Notes: generated by a model not told the origin, from the letters alone. DNA of 64,000 nucleotides from Tessaracoccus flavus (GCF_001997295.1 NZ_CP019605.1:930001-994000); one strand, 5' to 3'. Positions 36,595 to 45,324 are shown, counted from the first letter of the stretch. Translations and numbers: made by a program.

Positions 36595-37776
36595 TTGACC
36601 ACCATCACCACTGAGGCCCCGAACGTCGCCGGGGCCATCGAGACCGTGGAATCCCACCTGCACCCCACCCCGTCGTGGGATGCCGCCAGCCATCCGATGC
36701 CGACCGGCCGCGAGGAGATCTGGCGATTCACCCCGCTCAAGAGGTTCAAGACCCTTCTGGCTGAAGGCGGTGAGGTCGGCACTCTCGACTGGTCCGCGGA
36801 CCTACCCGAGGGCGTGACGGTCGAGAACATCACGGCCGAGCAGGCCCGGGCACTGGCCGTCGAGGCACCGTCGGACCGCATCTCGGCGTTCGCCGCACGC
36901 GACGCGAAGCACCGCACCCACATCAATGTGCCGGCGAACGCTGAACTCGGCGAACCGGTCGTGTTCACCGCGACCGGACGTGGGGGCGAGGCGCGCGACC
37001 AGGTGATCATCACCGTGGGCGCCCACGCCCGCGCCACCATCGTGCTGCGGTACACCGGCCAGGCGCACTACGCGGAGAAGACCGACGTCATCGTGGGTGA
37101 CGGCGCGCAACTCAACATCGTCACGCTGCAGGACTGGCAGGACGGTTCCGTCCACGGTGGGCAGCGGTCGGTCCAGATCGGACGCGACGCGCACGTCAAG
37201 ACCGTCACGGCGTCCCTCGGCGGAGATATCCGCCTCCAGGAGAACTCGAGGTACGGCGGCCCCGGCGGCGAGCTGGAGTCCTACGGCCTCTACTTCGTCG
37301 ACGCAGGCCAGCACGTGCAGCACCGCCTGTTCGTCGACCACAACGCGCCGCACACCAAGAGCAACGTGGACTACCGCGGGGCGCTCCAGGGCAAGGGTGC
37401 GCACTCGGTCTGGATCGGCGACGTGCTGATCCGCAAGGTCGCCGAGGGCATCGAGACGTACGAGTCCAACAAGAACCTCGTGCTCACCGACGGTTGCCAG
37501 GCGGACTCCGTGCCGAACCTGGAGATCGAGACCGGCGAGATCGCCGGGGCGGGCCACTCGTCCTCGACGGGACGGTTCGACGACCAGCAGCTCTTCTACC
37601 TCATGAGCCGCGGGATCGACGAGCCCGAGGCGCGCCGGCTCGTCGCCCACGGCTTCTTCATCGACATCATCCGCCGCATCGGCGTGCCGGAGATCGAGGA
37701 CAAGCTCCTGGCCGAGATCGAGCGCGAGCTCGAGATCGTGCACGGCTCCACCCGGACGAAGGCCGACGAGCAGTGA
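36595..37776 (+). CDS. sufD: Fe-S cluster assembly protein SufD
   Basis: SufD is the paralogue of SufB that completes the SufBC2D complex and helps iron delivery. The 393 residues have the variable N-terminal part (with WRFTPLKRF) and the SufBD beta-helix and C-terminal domain ([23 protein letters not shown]). I place the start at TTG 36595, nine bases after GAAGGAAG; the in-frame GTG at 36535 overlaps sufB and has no ribosome-binding site. The Rieske protein gene overlaps the stop by four bases. Confidence 0.93.
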   Translation: MTTITTEAPNVAGAIETVESHLHPTPSWDAASHPMPTGREEIWRFTPLKRFKTLLAEGGEVGTLDWSADLPEGVTVENITAEQARALAVEAPSDRISAFAARDAKHRTHINVPANAELGEPVVFTATGRGGEARDQVIITVGAHARATIVLRYTGQAHYAEKTDVIVGDGAQLNIVTLQDWQDGSVHGGQRSVQIGRDAHVKTVTASLGGDIRLQENSRYGGPGGELESYGLYFVDAGQHVQHRLFVDHNAPHTKSNVDYRGALQGKGAHSVWIGDVLIRKVAEGIETYESNKNLVLTDGCQADSVPNLEIETGEIAGAGHSSSTGRFDDQQLFYLMSRGIDEPEARRLVAHGFFIDIIRRIGVPEIEDKLLAEIERELEIVHGSTRTKADEQ

Positions 37777-38102
37777 GCCTCGTCGCCGTCTGCAAGGTGT
37801 CCGAGCTCGAGGCCGACAAGCCTCTGCCCGTGGACGTCGACGACGACCTGACGGTCGCGATCGTGCTCCACGGGGAACGGATCTACGCCATCGAGGACCA
37901 GTGCAGCCACGGGAACGTGCCGCTCTCGGAAGGTGACGTCGTCGACGACACCATCGAGTGCTACCTGCACGGCTCCACCTTCGACCTGGCCACCGGCCGT
38001 GCCCTCAACCTGCCGGCCACTGCGCCGGTGCGGGTCTTCGCCTGCAGCACCGACGGCGACGACGTCTTCATCGACGTCTCAGCCCCCACCACCGACTACT
38101 GA
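37773..38102 (+). CDS. Rieske-type [2Fe-2S] ferredoxin in the suf operon
   Basis: This 109-residue protein has the Rieske motif with Cys44-x-His46 and Cys63-x2-His66 (CSH...CYLH), which bind a [2Fe-2S] cluster. It resembles the ferredoxin subunit of non-haem dioxygenases. GTG 37773 overlaps the sufD stop (GTGA). A gene of this type between sufD and sufC is common in actinobacterial suf operons; it may supply electrons for cluster assembly or be an early target, which is inference. No oxygenase partner is encoded nearby. Confidence 0.93.
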   Translation: MSLVAVCKVSELEADKPLPVDVDDDLTVAIVLHGERIYAIEDQCSHGNVPLSEGDVVDDTIECYLHGSTFDLATGRALNLPATAPVRVFACSTDGDDVFIDVSAPTTDY

Positions 38103-38131
38103 ATTTCACCCACACAGGAGAACCACCACCC

Positions 38132-38896
38132 ATGTCTACCCTCGTCATCTCCGACCTCCACGTCGACGTCCTCACCGAAGACGGCCCCAAGCAGATCCTC
38201 AAGGGCGTCAACCTGACCATCAACCCCGGCGAGATCCACGCTCTCATGGGGCCGAACGGCTCCGGCAAGTCGACCCTGGCCTACGCCATCGCCGGCCACC
38301 CGAAGTACGAGATCACTCAGGGGTCGGTCACCCTCGACGGCCAGGAACTCACCGAGATGTCCGTCGACGAGCGGGCCAAGGCCGGACTCTTCCTCGCCAT
38401 GCAGTACCCCGTCGAGGTGCCGGGTGTGTCCGTTGCCAACTTCCTCCGCACGGCCAAGACCGCGCTCGACGGTGAGGCCCCCAAGGTCCGCACCTGGGTG
38501 AAGGACGTCGAGAAGGCACTGGGCCAGATGCAGCTCGACAAGTCGTTCTCCGGCCGCTCCGTCAACGAGGGATTCTCGGGCGGCGAGAAGAAGCGTCACG
38601 AGATCGCCCAGCTCGAGCTGCTCAACCCCAAGGCCGCGATCCTCGACGAGACGGACTCCGGGCTGGATATCGACGCCCTGCGCGTCGTCTCCGACGGCGT
38701 GAACCGCTTCGCGGAGAAGGGCGACCGTGCCATCGTCCTCATCACGCACTACACCCGCATCCTGCGCTACATCGAGCCGACGTTCGTGCACGTCTTCGTG
38801 GACGGTCGCATCGTGGCCGAAGGCGGCAAGGAGCTCGCCGACCAGTTGGAGGCTGACGGCTACGAGCGGTACATCAGGGAAGCGGCCGCGGTCTGA
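38132..38896 (+). CDS. sufC: Fe-S cluster assembly ATPase SufC
   Basis: SufC is the ABC-type ATPase that drives conformational change of SufBD. It has 254 residues with Walker A GPNGSGKST (about residue 38), signature FSGGEKKRHEIAQL, Walker B AILDETDSGLDIDALR and the H-loop THYTRILRYI. These are the SufC-specific variants. ATG 38132 has CAGGAG about ten bases ahead. sufS follows after 38 bases. Confidence 0.98.
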   Translation: MSTLVISDLHVDVLTEDGPKQILKGVNLTINPGEIHALMGPNGSGKSTLAYAIAGHPKYEITQGSVTLDGQELTEMSVDERAKAGLFLAMQYPVEVPGVSVANFLRTAKTALDGEAPKVRTWVKDVEKALGQMQLDKSFSGRSVNEGFSGGEKKRHEIAQLELLNPKAAILDETDSGLDIDALRVVSDGVNRFAEKGDRAIVLITHYTRILRYIEPTFVHVFVDGRIVAEGGKELADQLEADGYERYIREAAAV

Positions 38897-38934
38897 GCGG
38901 CTCCATCCATCCACCACCAATCGAGAGTCGGGTC

Positions 38935-40188
38935 GTGACAACACCGCCACTGGACGTCGAGGCCATCCGCGCCGACTTCCCCATCCTGGAGCGCAGGGTG
39001 GGGGAGTGGCCGCTGGTCTATCTCGACTCCGCCAACACCTCGCAGAAGCCGCGCCAGGTGGTCGAAGCCATCGCCGAGCACTACCTGCAGCACAACGCCA
39101 ACGTGGCACGCGCCATGCATCTGCTCGGCGCCGAGGCGACCGAGGCCTTCGAAGGCGCTCGGAGCACGGTGGCGTCGTTCATCGGTGCGTCGCGGACCGA
39201 GGAGGTGGTCTTCACCAAGAACGCCTCCGAAGCGCTCAACCTGGCGGCCCACTCGCTGGGCGCATCGCTGAGAGCCGGAGATGAAGTGGTCATCTCCGTC
39301 ATGGAGCATCACTCCAACATCGTCCCGTGGCAGATGGCCTGCGAACGGTCAGGGGCGACGCTGCGCTGGTTCGACGTCACCGACGAGGGCCGGCTCGACC
39401 TCGAGGGCGCGCGCCGGGACTCGCTCATCAACGAGCGCACCCGCGTGGTCGCGCTCACGTGGGTCTCGAACGTGCTGGGTACCCGCAACCCCATCGCCGA
39501 CGTGGCTCAGCAGGCACACGCCGTCGGTGCGACCGTCGTCGTGGACGCCTCCCAGGCCGTCCCCCATCAACCCATCGACGTGGCGACCCTCGGGGCGGAC
39601 CTGGTCGCGTTCACCGCGCACAAGATGTGCGGGCCCACCGGCCTCGGCGTGTTGTGGGGGCGCTACGAGCTGCTCGCCGAATTGCCGCCCTTCCTGGGCG
39701 GGGGAGAGATGATCGAAGTGGTCGAGATGCAGCGCTCGACGTACGCGCCACCCCCGCACCGCTTCGAGGCAGGCACTCCACCCATCGCGCAAGCAGTGGG
39801 GCTGGGCGCCGCCATCGACTACCTGTCGGCCATCGGCATGGACGCGATCGCCCACCACGAGCAGGTCCTCACCGAGTACGCGCTGGACAAGCTGACCAGC
39901 ATCGACGGCCTCGTCCTCCTCGGGCCCACCGAGGCAGTCGAGCGCGGCAGCGCACTCTCGTTCAACCTGCAGGGGGTCCACCCGCACGACGTGATGCAGG
40001 TGCTCGACTCGCGTGGCGTCGCCATCCGAGGGGGGCACCACTGTGCGCGGCCGCTGCACAAGAGGCTGGGTCACCAGAGCTCCACGCGCGCGTCCAGCTA
40101 CCTTTACACCACCCCGGCGGAGATCGACGCGCTCGCCGACGCCCTGGTGTTCACCCGCAACTACTTCGCCCCGCGGTTCGGGGGCTAG
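38935..40188 (+). CDS. sufS: Cysteine desulfurase SufS
   Basis: SufS takes sulfur from cysteine as a persulfide using PLP. The 417 residues start at GTG 38935 (MTTPPLDVEAIRADFPIL). The PLP lysine is about Lys230 in AFTAHKMCGPTG. The catalytic cysteine is about Cys370 in RGGHHCARPLH, the group II (SufS) form. The persulfide is passed to SufU, encoded directly downstream. It belongs to the same operon. Confidence 0.98.
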   Translation: MTTPPLDVEAIRADFPILERRVGEWPLVYLDSANTSQKPRQVVEAIAEHYLQHNANVARAMHLLGAEATEAFEGARSTVASFIGASRTEEVVFTKNASEALNLAAHSLGASLRAGDEVVISVMEHHSNIVPWQMACERSGATLRWFDVTDEGRLDLEGARRDSLINERTRVVALTWVSNVLGTRNPIADVAQQAHAVGATVVVDASQAVPHQPIDVATLGADLVAFTAHKMCGPTGLGVLWGRYELLAELPPFLGGGEMIEVVEMQRSTYAPPPHRFEAGTPPIAQAVGLGAAIDYLSAIGMDAIAHHEQVLTEYALDKLTSIDGLVLLGPTEAVERGSALSFNLQGVHPHDVMQVLDSRGVAIRGGHHCARPLHKRLGHQSSTRASSYLYTTPAEIDALADALVFTRNYFAPRFGG

Positions 40189-40195
40189 GACACAC

Positions 40196-40639
40196 ATGAA
40201 CATTGATGAGCTCTACCAGACGATCATCCTCGACCACTACCGCGAGAAGCACCACTCCGGGCTGCGCGACGGTTACGACGTCGAGGTGCACCACGTCAAC
40301 CCGTCGTGCGGCGACGAGCTGACGCTGCGGGTCCACCTGGACGGCGGCACGGTCAGGGACATCTCCTACCACGCCGAGGGGTGCTCCATCTCGCAGGCCT
40401 CGACGTCGGTGATGACCGACCTGCTCATCGGGGGCGACACCGCCAGCGCGTTGGACCTGCACGACAAGTTCCTCGAGATGATGCAGAGCCAGGGCCGGAT
40501 CGAGCCTGACGAAGACACGTTCGAGGACGCGATCGCCTTCGCGGGTGTATCGAAGTTTCCCGCGCGCGTGAAGTGCGCACTACTGGGGTGGTCCGCCATG
40601 CGCGATGCCACCCTGCAAGCAACTGCCAAGGAGAATTGA
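40196..40639 (+). CDS. sufU: Sulfur-transfer protein SufU
   Basis: SufU is a zinc-containing IscU-like protein that accepts sulfur from SufS in Gram-positives. The 147 residues carry Cys38, Asp40, Cys63 and Cys127 (NPSCGDEL, EGCSISQAS, RVKCALLGW), the usual zinc and sulfur ligands. ATG 40196 starts MNIDELYQTIILDHYR. The longer frame beginning inside sufS is a shadow. The stop overlaps sufT (TGATG). Confidence 0.97.
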   Translation: MNIDELYQTIILDHYREKHHSGLRDGYDVEVHHVNPSCGDELTLRVHLDGGTVRDISYHAEGCSISQASTSVMTDLLIGGDTASALDLHDKFLEMMQSQGRIEPDEDTFEDAIAFAGVSKFPARVKCALLGWSAMRDATLQATAKEN

Positions 40640-41019
40640 TGTATACCCCCGAACAACGCCCCAGCGACCTCGTCAAGGACGACCTGCCCGACGTCGACTC
40701 GCCCAGCGCGGTGCCGTCCGAGGACGAGGTCCTTGAGGCGCTCAAGGATGTCGTCGACCCGGAGCTCATGGTCAACGTCGTGGACCTCGGCCTGGTGTAC
40801 GGAGTCCAGATCGACGACGGGGCCAACGCCACGATCGACATGACGCTGACCTCGCCGACCTGTCCGTTGACCGACAAGATCGAGTACGACACGAAGTACG
40901 TGCTTGAAGGGCTCGTCAACTCCGCCACGATCAACTGGGTGTGGCTGCCGCCGTGGTCTCTGGAGATGATCACAGAGGACGGACGCGAACAGCTGCGCGC
41001 CGTCGGGTACAACCTCTGA
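40639..41019 (+). CDS. sufT: Fe-S assembly factor SufT (MIP18/DUF59 family)
   Basis: SufT is a small DUF59 protein that helps Fe-S maturation. The 126 residues begin with a 30-residue acidic segment, then the MIP18 domain VVDPELMVNVVDLGLVYGV and the conserved cysteine in LTSPTCPLTD. ATG 40639 overlaps the sufU stop by one base. It is the last suf gene; a strong hairpin lies 300 bases downstream. Confidence 0.94.
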   Translation: MYTPEQRPSDLVKDDLPDVDSPSAVPSEDEVLEALKDVVDPELMVNVVDLGLVYGVQIDDGANATIDMTLTSPTCPLTDKIEYDTKYVLEGLVNSATINWVWLPPWSLEMITEDGREQLRAVGYNL

Positions 41020-41324
41020 CCCGAGTGGCCGCGCCGACGAGCGTTCGGTAGCCGAAAGTTGTCTCGCGTTCGGCAAAGGTTGTCACGCACCCGAGAGCCC
41101 TTGAGGGGTGTGCAGGTCCTTGCTGGAATAGAAGCGCACCCCCTCCAAGGGGGCGCTGACCAGGCGATCGGCTCGGTGGCGAGCGGAGGCTATTCCCGGC
41201 ACTCCCAAGCCCCGCATTCCGTCCCTCCGATCCGGCGCATGGTCACGTGGTGCTGGCCCCCCGGGGTCGGGTGCCGAGGGACCGTCCCCCCCCGGGTCCC
41301 ACGCGCCCCACCACGAAACGTGAG
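41020..41324. other. 305-base stretch with no gene recognised
   Basis: No coding sequence is supported here. It holds a 25-base imperfect direct repeat (GCGTTCGG with AAAGTTGTC, at 41041 and 41066), a hairpin-prone AGCGC/GCGCT element (41133-41157) and two C-runs (41251 and 41285 region). These could be decayed mobile DNA. Confidence 0.4.
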
Positions 41325-41360
41325 CGATGCCCCGTCAGCGATTCCGCTGACGGGGCATCG
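41325..41360 (+). terminator. Terminator-like hairpin downstream of the suf operon
   Basis: CGATGCCCCGTCAGC and GCTGACGGGGCATCG form a perfect 15-base-pair stem with a six-base loop. It separates suf from the hydrolase gene. Confidence 0.75.
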
Positions 41361-41409
41361 CGCTGCTACTAGCCTTGACACCAGCGCCCGACCGAGATGG
41401 AGGACAATG

Positions 41410-42243
41410 ATGCCCACTCTGAGTACCCCTGATGGAGTGACCCTGCACTACACCGATTCGGGGGGAGCAGGCCGGCCGGTGGTCTTCGTCCACGGATGGC
41501 CGCTCTCGGGGGCGGCCTTCTCCCGCAATGTGCCTGCGTTCGTCGACGCCGGCTACCGGATCGTCACGTACGACAGGAGAGGATTCGGTGCATCGAGCGC
41601 ACCGACTGGAGACATCAACTACGACATCCTTGCCGATGACCTGGGGACGGTACTCGAGGATCTCGATCTCAACGACGTGGTGCTGGTCGGATTCTCCATG
41701 GGTGGTGGCGAAGTGGCCAGGTACCTCGGCAGGGGAGAGGCTGACCGGGTGTCGGCCGCCGTGTTCTCCGGTTCGATCACCCCCGCCCTGTGCATCACCG
41801 ACGACAACCCCGACGGTGCTATGCCCTTCGATGGGTTCCAGAGCATGTCGGATGCGTGCCGTGAGGACAGGGACGGATTCCTCGAGCAGTTCGTCGGGTG
41901 GTTCTACAGCACCGAAGCCGGCGGCCTGCAGGTTGACGAGGAGACGCGGGCAGCGGCTCTGGACATTGCGCGCCAGTCGGATCCCGATACGGCCGCCGAC
42001 GCGATCCTGTTGTGGGCGACGGATCTTCGTGACGACTGCCGTTCCATCTCAGTGCCGACGCTGGTCATCCACGGAGACGGGGATATCAACGTCCCGGCGG
42101 TCAAGTCGAGCACCCGGATGCCGGAGTACGTCGAGGGGGCCGAGGTTGTCCTCCTCGAGGGCGGACCCCACGGGGTCAACGACTCTCAGCCTGAGCAGTG
42201 GGAGGGCGCAATTCTGGACTTCCTGTCGCGGCACGGGGCCTGA
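41410..42243 (+). CDS. Alpha/beta hydrolase (non-haem haloperoxidase/perhydrolase-like)
   Basis: This 277-residue cytoplasmic serine hydrolase has the nucleophile Ser96 in VLVGFSMGGGEVARYL, the oxyanion region FVHGWPLSG and His254 in GGPHGVN. Asp in VIHGDGDINVP is the likely third residue. The DRRGFGAS block places it among the chloroperoxidase-like hydrolases, which act as esterases or perhydrolases. ATG 41410 is preceded by ATG 41407; GGAGG lies just upstream. Its 3' end overlaps the converging histidine kinase gene by 68 bases. The substrate is unknown. Confidence 0.9.
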   Translation: MPTLSTPDGVTLHYTDSGGAGRPVVFVHGWPLSGAAFSRNVPAFVDAGYRIVTYDRRGFGASSAPTGDINYDILADDLGTVLEDLDLNDVVLVGFSMGGGEVARYLGRGEADRVSAAVFSGSITPALCITDDNPDGAMPFDGFQSMSDACREDRDGFLEQFVGWFYSTEAGGLQVDEETRAAALDIARQSDPDTAADAILLWATDLRDDCRSISVPTLVIHGDGDINVPAVKSSTRMPEYVEGAEVVLLEGGPHGVNDSQPEQWEGAILDFLSRHGA

Positions 42244-43366
42244 GTTCCTGGTCTCTGGCCTCGTAACCGTGCGGGAGCCAGACGCGCAGACCCCACGTGC
42301 GGCCGTCCCGCTCGATGGCGCAGCGCCCTCCGAGCAGGGCCGCGCGTTCCTCGATGCCGACGAGCCCCAGCCCCTTGCGGCCCAGGGGCCTGCCGGTGCC
42401 GGGGTTGCCGAAGTAGGCCACGAGGTTGTCGCAGTCCTCCGTGATCTGGATGACGCACTCGGAGCCGGTCGGCGCGTGCTTGATCATGTTGCTCGTCGCT
42501 TCGACCGCGATCTTGGACAGCGTCGTTGCCCGGGCCGCGCTCACCGGGCCTATCTCGACCGACACCCGCGGCTGGAGTCCCTCGGCGCGCAGCCGGTCGG
42601 CCTGGTCGGCGACGACGGCGGTGAGGCTCTCGACGTCCGCGAGCGGGCCTCCGACCGGTCCCTCGCCCTGGTCGTGCTCGCGGAGATTGCGCAGCAGCTG
42701 GCGCAGATCCTGGGACGACGAGCTGCAGTCAGCGGCGATGAGTTCGAGCTCGGCCGTGAGTTCCGGCGTGGCATCGGGGTGCATGGAGGCCATGTGGGCG
42801 CGCATGGCTGCGTGGGACAGAGTCTGGGCCACGGTGTCGTGCAGATCTCTGGCCAACTCGACGCGCATCGTTGCCACCCGCTCCTCGGCGCCGACACGCT
42901 CCACGGCCAGGCGTCGTCTCGATTGGTGCCAGCCGTGCCCGGCGCCCAGCGCGATGGACAGGAGCAGCACCAGCATGACGGTCGCGGCCGGTTCCTCCGG
43001 TGTCCCCCCGTACGAGTGACGCACCAGGGTCAGGTAAACGGCCACGCCGAGGACGATGGTGATCGGTAGGCGCTCCGGGAGGCCGCGGCGGAAAGCGGCG
43101 AAGATGTTGATGAAGACCGTCAGCCCGGCAACGCTGACCAGGTTCGCGGGAAAGAACAGATAGCTCAGAAGGGAGACGCCACTGATCAGCGCCCCCGAAC
43201 GGGGGGCCATGCCGGAGACCGCGGCGCCCAGGCAGATCACCAGGTCGAGGAGCCGGAGCGTCGAGTGCTCGAGCGGGTGCAGCGTGAACACGACCGCCAG
43301 GGACAACGCGGCGAGGACAGGTTCTATCCACGCGCCACGCTCGCGTGCTGTCTGCTCCGCCACCAT
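42176..43366 (-). CDS. Sensor histidine kinase (NarL-type partner)
   Basis: This membrane kinase likely pairs with the regulator encoded at 43671. It has 396 residues: about five N-terminal membrane helices (15-145), then a HisKA_3 domain with the phospho-His at 176 (ELARDLHDTVAQTLSHA) and the ATPase domain (SNMIKHA, GKGLGLVGIEERAALLGG). The final 20 residues are basic and Pro-rich. ATG 43366 sits six bases after TAGACT (leaderless). No sensory domain outside the membrane is seen, so the signal is unknown. Confidence 0.92.
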   Translation of the reverse strand: MVAEQTARERGAWIEPVLAALSLAVVFTLHPLEHSTLRLLDLVICLGAAVSGMAPRSGALISGVSLLSYLFFPANLVSVAGLTVFINIFAAFRRGLPERLPITIVLGVAVYLTLVRHSYGGTPEEPAATVMLVLLLSIALGAGHGWHQSRRRLAVERVGAEERVATMRVELARDLHDTVAQTLSHAAMRAHMASMHPDATPELTAELELIAADCSSSSQDLRQLLRNLREHDQGEGPVGGPLADVESLTAVVADQADRLRAEGLQPRVSVEIGPVSAARATTLSKIAVEATSNMIKHAPTGSECVIQITEDCDNLVAYFGNPGTGRPLGRKGLGLVGIEERAALLGGRCAIERDGRTWGLRVWLPHGYEARDQELRPRAATGSPELRPPTAQAESR

Positions 43367-43372
43367 GGCGAG

Positions 43373-43378
43373 AGTCTA
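43373..43378 (-). promoter_or_regulatory. -10 box for the histidine kinase gene (leaderless)
   Basis: TAGACT on the minus strand ends six bases before ATG 43366. It would allow transcription apart from the regulator gene. Confidence 0.5.
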
Positions 43379-43386
43379 GCCAGCGA

Positions 43387-43530
43387 TCAGCGGCACGCCC
43401 ACGGCAGCAGTGCGCACAGCCAGCCCGATCGGGTGCTGCTCGTCAAGCTGGTGACCGAGGGGCGCAGTAGCCTGTACTGGATGTAGCTGGCAGTGGCGAT
43501 GGGGGCGGCGTCGACGGCTAGCTCAAGCAT
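43387..43530 (-). CDS. Possible small protein between kinase and regulator (47 aa)
   Basis: An ATG at 43530 follows a strong AGGAGG by five bases and opens a 47-codon frame (MLELAVDAAPIATASYIQY...). The second half is Ser/Arg/Trp-rich and not obviously natural. A different frame in the same stretch reads GHQLDEQHPIGLAVRTAAVGVPLIAG, which looks more like protein, so a frameshift may divide a small gene of about 55 residues. Family unknown. Confidence 0.35.
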   Translation of the reverse strand: MLELAVDAAPIATASYIQYRLLRPSVTSLTSSTRSGWLCALLPWACR

Positions 43531-43670
43531 GGGGTCCTCCTGAAATGCGGCGCGCTAGTTTCCTCTGACGCTACGCAGGACGCGGGCCCGGGGCGAGCCT
43601 GGCCTGCTTTTGCCGGATGAATCGGGCACTTTTGTTGACGGCTCGATCAACTTTCGGCGACCCCTGGGCG

Positions 43671-44327
43671 TCATGGCTCGACCAGACCCCATTCGTGCGC
43701 GAGAGCGGCGAGGGACGCGCGGTTCGGACGCTCCAGACGTCCGAGGAGCCGGCTCACGTAGGTCTTGACGGTACTCGTGGCGAGGTAGAGCTCCTGCGCG
43801 ATCTCCGCGTTGCTCAGCCCACGCCCGATGAGCCCCAGCAGTTCTTTGTCGGTCGCGCTGAGGTCAGGGGGTGGGGAGGACTGACCGCGACGGTTGGCCA
43901 ACGCTGCGGCAACGAGCTTCGGGGAGACGAGCGCATCGCCGCTGAAGGCGCTGCGGACCCCGTGCAGGATGAGGCCGGGGCTGTCGGACTTCAGCAGAAA
44001 TCCGGAGGCGCCGGCGTTGAGCGCCTGCAGCATGACACGGTCGTCGCCCAGCGCCGTGAAGCAGACCACACGGATCGACGACGGGGGCGTCGTCAGCCGC
44101 TCGGTGAGTTCGATGCCACCCATGCGCGGCATGTGGATGTCGACGATGGCCACGTCGGGGTTGACCGTCGGGGCGAGCTCGAGCGCCTCCACACCGTCGC
44201 CTGCCACGCCGACCAACTCGATGTCGGCCGACCGGGAGAGGTACGTCTTGATGGCCTGCTGGGCGAGAGGGTCATCCTCGACGAGCATCACCCGGATCAC
44301 GAACTCTGGGCGCAGCGACGATGTCAT
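43671..44327 (-). CDS. LuxR/NarL-family response regulator
   Basis: This 218-residue transcription regulator has a receiver domain with acidic residues 17-19, phospho-acceptor Asp63 (VDIHMPRMGG) and Lys113 (FLLKSDSP). The LuxR-type HTH lies near 150-215 (GLSNAEIAQELYLATSTVKTYVSRLL). ATG 44327 follows TAGTCT by six bases (leaderless). It pairs with the histidine kinase 300 bases downstream on the same strand. The signal and target genes are unknown. Confidence 0.94.
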   Translation of the reverse strand: MTSSLRPEFVIRVMLVEDDPLAQQAIKTYLSRSADIELVGVAGDGVEALELAPTVNPDVAIVDIHMPRMGGIELTERLTTPPSSIRVVCFTALGDDRVMLQALNAGASGFLLKSDSPGLILHGVRSAFSGDALVSPKLVAAALANRRGQSSPPPDLSATDKELLGLIGRGLSNAEIAQELYLATSTVKTYVSRLLGRLERPNRASLAALAHEWGLVEP

Positions 44328-44333
44328 GGCAAC

Positions 44334-44339
44334 AGACTA
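44334..44339 (-). promoter_or_regulatory. -10 box for the response regulator (leaderless)
   Basis: TAGTCT on the minus strand ends six bases before ATG 44327. The rarD -10 (TATGCT, 44351-44356, plus strand) lies back to back with it. Confidence 0.55.
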
Positions 44340-44365
44340 GTGCCCAGCGTTATGCTCACCCCACC

Positions 44366-45298
44366 ATGATCCAACCTGCGCGCGCCGGGCTGCTCTATGG
44401 GCTCGCCGCCTATGGGCTGTGGGGCCTGTTTCCCCTGTTTTTCCTCCTCTTCGCTCGATCGGGAGCTCTCGAGGTGGTCGCCCACCGGGCCCTGTGGTCG
44501 CTGGTCTTCTGCGCCCTCCTGCTGACCGTCCTGCGGCAGTGGGACTCGGTGAGGGTGGTGTTGGCGGATCGGCGCACCACCGCGGCGCTGGTGGCGGCCG
44601 GATTCCTCATCGTCGTGAACTGGAGCACCTACGTCTTCGCCGTCCTGACCGACCGCACGCTGGAGACGGCCCTTGGCTACTTCATCAACCCGCTCGCGGT
44701 GGCGGCCCTCGGCATCTTCGTGCTGGGGGAGCGGCTGCGCCGACTGCAGTGGGTGGCCATGGGGCTCGGCGGCGCGTCGGTGGCGGTCATGGTCGGGGGC
44801 TACGGCGAGGTGCCGTGGACCGCCCTGCTGCTGGCAACGTCGTTCGGCCTCTACAGCCTCGTGAAGAAGGTCGCGGGCCGCTCGGTTGGTGCGCTGCCCG
44901 GCCTCGCCCTCGAGACCGCGGCAGTCGCTCCCCTCGCGGTCGCCTACCTCGCCTTCCTGGGGGCGACGGGGGCGTCCAGCGCCACGCTCGCGGACGGCTA
45001 CGGGCTGCTGCTGGTCTCCACCGGGATCGTCACCGCCGTGCCACTGTTGCTCTTCGCGGCCGCGGCCAGACGCGTCAGCATGATCACCATCGCCATTCTC
45101 CAGTACCTCGCGCCGATCGGGCAGTTCCTTCTCGGATGGCTGGTGCTCCACGAACCGATGCCGCCGGTTCGTTGGGCCGGGTTCGCTCTTGTCTGGGCGG
45201 GCGTGCTGGTGTTCGTGGCGGACTCCCTCCTGACATCCCGTCGTGCGGCCAGCGCCCGTCGGCGGCTCCGACGCGAGGGCGGCGTCGGTTTGCCCTGA
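44366..45298 (+). CDS. rarD: EamA-family transporter RarD
   Basis: This is a drug/metabolite-superfamily carrier with ten membrane helices in two EamA repeats. The 310 residues begin MIQPARAGLLYGLAAYGLWGL and include the RarD-type segments VAHRALWSLVF, NWSTYVFAV and ETALGYFINPL. The substrate is unknown in most bacteria. ATG 44366 lies nine bases after a TATGCT box. The longer frame at 44321 runs into the divergent regulator gene. An ABC-F gene follows. Confidence 0.9.
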   Translation: MIQPARAGLLYGLAAYGLWGLFPLFFLLFARSGALEVVAHRALWSLVFCALLLTVLRQWDSVRVVLADRRTTAALVAAGFLIVVNWSTYVFAVLTDRTLETALGYFINPLAVAALGIFVLGERLRRLQWVAMGLGGASVAVMVGGYGEVPWTALLLATSFGLYSLVKKVAGRSVGALPGLALETAAVAPLAVAYLAFLGATGASSATLADGYGLLLVSTGIVTAVPLLLFAAAARRVSMITIAILQYLAPIGQFLLGWLVLHEPMPPVRWAGFALVWAGVLVFVADSLLTSRRAASARRRLRREGGVGLP

Positions 45299-45324
45299 GC
45301 GCTCCCGGCAGCGAGACTAACGAG

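Noticed and set aside
41133..41157. AGCGC...GCGCT hairpin as a terminator of sufT
   Set aside because: The stem has a bulge, no U-run, and a much better hairpin lies at 41325.
41059..41409. 116-codon N-terminal extension of the alpha/beta hydrolase
   Set aside because: The extension has no domain, spans the 41325 terminator and reads as random Pro/Arg-rich sequence.
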